A program made the position numbers and the translations under genes. From Lentzea terrae (GTDB taxonomy: Bacteria; Actinomycetota; Actinomycetes; Mycobacteriales; Pseudonocardiaceae): a stretch of 64,000 nucleotides of DNA. The notes under the pieces are model-generated. The model ran no database searches. It worked only from the letters and a program-made list of their open reading frames with translations, and had not been told where the DNA came from. Below are positions 62,974 through 64,000 of this stretch, piece after piece; the stretch's first letter is position 1; each line of letters starts with the position of its first letter. The stretch is from contig NZ_QFWW01000026.1 in the NCBI RefSeq assembly GCF_003265345.1, positions 457,778-521,777 on the forward strand. Direction: 5' to 3'.

Positions 62974-63198
62974 GTGGAGGTCAGGATCGGCGTCGCGGAC
63001 AGCCCGCGGGAACTCGTCGTGACCAGTGAGCTCAACCCGTCGGATGTTGAGGCTCTGGTGGCGGACGCGGTGTCCGGCAAGTCCAGCGTGCTGTCGCTGG
63101 TGGACGCCAAGGGTGCGCGGTTCGTCGTGCCCGCTGGCCGCGTCGCGTACGTGGAGATCGGCCCGCAGGACTCGCGCAAGGTCGGTTTCGGCGCCTGA
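62974..63198 (+). CDS. DUF3107 protein (TB9.4/Rv3208A-like)
   Basis: A 74-residue protein, the usual size. It contains VRIGVADSPREL and AYVEIGPQDSRKVGFG, diagnostic for DUF3107. GTG at 62974 has GGAGG 5 bases upstream and is preferred over a TTG at 62956. It is followed by a strong terminator. Function unknown. Confidence 0.9.
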   Translation: MEVRIGVADSPRELVVTSELNPSDVEALVADAVSGKSSVLSLVDAKGARFVVPAGRVAYVEIGPQDSRKVGFGA

Positions 63199-63206
63199 AG
63201 TTCTTG

Positions 63207-63245
63207 AAAAAAGCCCCGGTCAGAGGTTCTGACCGGGGCTTTTTG
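63207..63245. terminator. bidirectional intrinsic terminator
   Basis: A perfect 13-base stem (63212-63224 against 63228-63240) with a 3-base loop is preceded by AAAAAA and followed by TTTTT. It serves both the DUF3107 gene and the convergent DUF4873 gene. Confidence 0.93.
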
Positions 63246-63554
63246 CTAGTGCTCTGCTGGTTCTTCGATCTTGTACGGCGGGGTCGAGATGCCGCCGACC
63301 CGGTAGCGGCCCCACGGGTCGGGGTCGGTCAGCGTGCCCTCGGCCTGGTCGGTCGGGGTGCGCAGGAGGGCGGTGCGGGCACCGGCCTCCACGCGGGCGG
63401 TGATGTCGTCGTTCTGCTTGATCCGGCCGTACCAGTGGTAGCGGCCGTCGATCGGCTGGAAGTAGCCGCGCAGCTCGACCTCGACCTGCACCTCGTCCGA
63501 TCCGAAGACGAGGGTCGCCGAACCCGTGTAGCCCTCTTCGTCGTGCTCGCTCAT
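63246..63554 (-). CDS. DUF4873 protein
   Basis: A 102-residue protein with the DUF4873 pattern (YTGSATLVFGSDEVQVEVEL then GYFQPIDGRYHWYGRI). It is co-translated with the TetR gene upstream, the stop and start sharing one base (TGATG). In other genomes this domain also occurs fused to monooxygenases. Function unknown. Confidence 0.85.
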   Translation of the reverse strand: MSEHDEEGYTGSATLVFGSDEVQVEVELRGYFQPIDGRYHWYGRIKQNDDITARVEAGARTALLRTPTDQAEGTLTDPDPWGRYRVGGISTPPYKIEEPAEH

Positions 63555-64000
63555 CAGTCCACCAATCGGAGTGGGGTGAGTGGCTTTGCCGGGTCTGCCT
63601 GGACGCCGGCCGAGCGCAACAGCCCGTCGACGGCGTGCCAGATGATCGTGGCGAGGTAGTCGCTGAGGTTCGCGCGGGACATGGTCTGCCGTTCGAGCCA
63701 CCAGTCGCCCGCGTTCTGCACCATGCCGACGAGCGCGTGCGCCCACGGTTCGGCGCCGCCGGAGTCCATGTCGAACGCGCGCAGGTAGTCGCCGAGGATG
63801 CGGGCGAGTGCCGAGGCGATGAGGTTCTTGTCCTCCGCCACGACGTCCTTCTCGACCGGACGGTCCACAAAGGACCCCTTCACCACGAACCGGTAGAGGT
63901 TCGGGTTCTCCTCGATCACCGAGAGGTACGCGTCGACGATCCGTTCGATGCGGGCGCGGATCGGGCCGTCGGCGGCCAGTGCGGGACCCATCCGGTCCAT
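63554..64000 (-). CDS. TetR-family regulator, C-terminal part (runs off the window)
   Basis: 148 residues of the ligand-binding domain are visible (RIERIVDAYLSVIEENPNLYRF; DWWLERQTMSRANLSDYLA). The N-terminal HTH lies beyond position 64000, so the true start is not seen even though the visible part begins with a Met codon. It corresponds by position to Rv3208. It is co-translated with the DUF4873 gene. Confidence 0.83.
   Translation of the reverse strand: MDRMGPALAADGPIRARIERIVDAYLSVIEENPNLYRFVVKGSFVDRPVEKDVVAEDKNLIASALARILGDYLRAFDMDSGGAEPWAHALVGMVQNAGDWWLERQTMSRANLSDYLATIIWHAVDGLLRSAGVQADPAKPLTPLRLVD

Overview
The window is high-GC DNA with dense, short-spaced genes, many GTG starts and many ATGA/GTGA stop-start overlaps, as in an actinomycete chromosome. 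Gene content and order point to the Pseudonocardiales (a Lentzea, Saccharothrix or Amycolatopsis type organism); this is inferred from protein resemblance and synteny, with no 16S gene present. Most of it is core chromosome. No rRNA, tRNA or CRISPR array was recognised. The only mobile element is one degraded IS200/IS605-type (tnpB-only) insertion. No gap longer than about 300 bases lacks a gene or described element.

Layout: 0.1-6.7 kb holds a leucyl aminopeptidase, a secreted M19-like hydrolase, a divergent LysR/MFS pair and a lipoprotein. From 6.7 to 39.4 kb the order follows the Mycobacterium tuberculosis block Rv1212c-Rv1239c (recalled, not searched). It contains divergent glycogen genes (glgM/glgC), the envelope-stress set (methyltransferase, sigE, rseA, htrA, tatB), mrp, the MgtE_N/CBS and DUF1003 genes, a DUF4190 protein, the trehalose-recycling ABC transporter lpqY-sugABC, and corA. 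Within this block sit additions: a large secreted SdrD/EF-hand-like protein, MarR and NUDIX genes, a phosphotransferase/PPOX pair, CitE-like lyase and acyl-CoA dehydrogenase genes, and several hypothetical genes. Two genes look frameshifted (15.5-15.8 kb and 33.3-33.8 kb).

39.4-47.2 kb carries a probable leader peptide ORF in front of corA, a MaoC-type hydratase, a second DUF2332 protein, a NUDIX protein, a PH-domain membrane protein whose 3' end abuts the tnpB insertion, a PHP phosphatase, MarC, an ArsC-like protein and a RecB-family nuclease followed by a degenerate 64-bp tandem repeat.

47.2-58.2 kb is a Tad/Flp pilus locus. It has an orphan LuxR-type regulator without the usual phospho-acceptor Asp. 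Reading leftwards from the pilin come flp, tadE, a tadG-like gene, cpaB, tadZ, tadA, a VWA-tadB fusion and tadC. The prepilin peptidase gene diverges to the right, followed by an O-antigen-ligase-like membrane protein that is translationally coupled to a small secreted protein.

58.2-64 kb resembles the mycobacterial Rv3208-Rv3212 block: an alpha/beta hydrolase, a PQQ-propeller-like membrane protein, a RhlE-type DEAD-box helicase, a ferritin-fold protein, a DUF3107 protein, a DUF4873 protein and the C-terminal part of a TetR regulator that runs off the window.

The functional themes are storage and recycling of glucans and trehalose, envelope stress with Tat export, magnesium homeostasis, CoA-ester metabolism and pilus biogenesis. 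The best candidates for new biology are the Asp-Pro leader ORF and coupled small membrane proteins of the corA operon, the Tad locus with its VWA-TadB fusion and atypical regulator, and the reconstructed tnpB insertion that preserves its host gene's stop codon.
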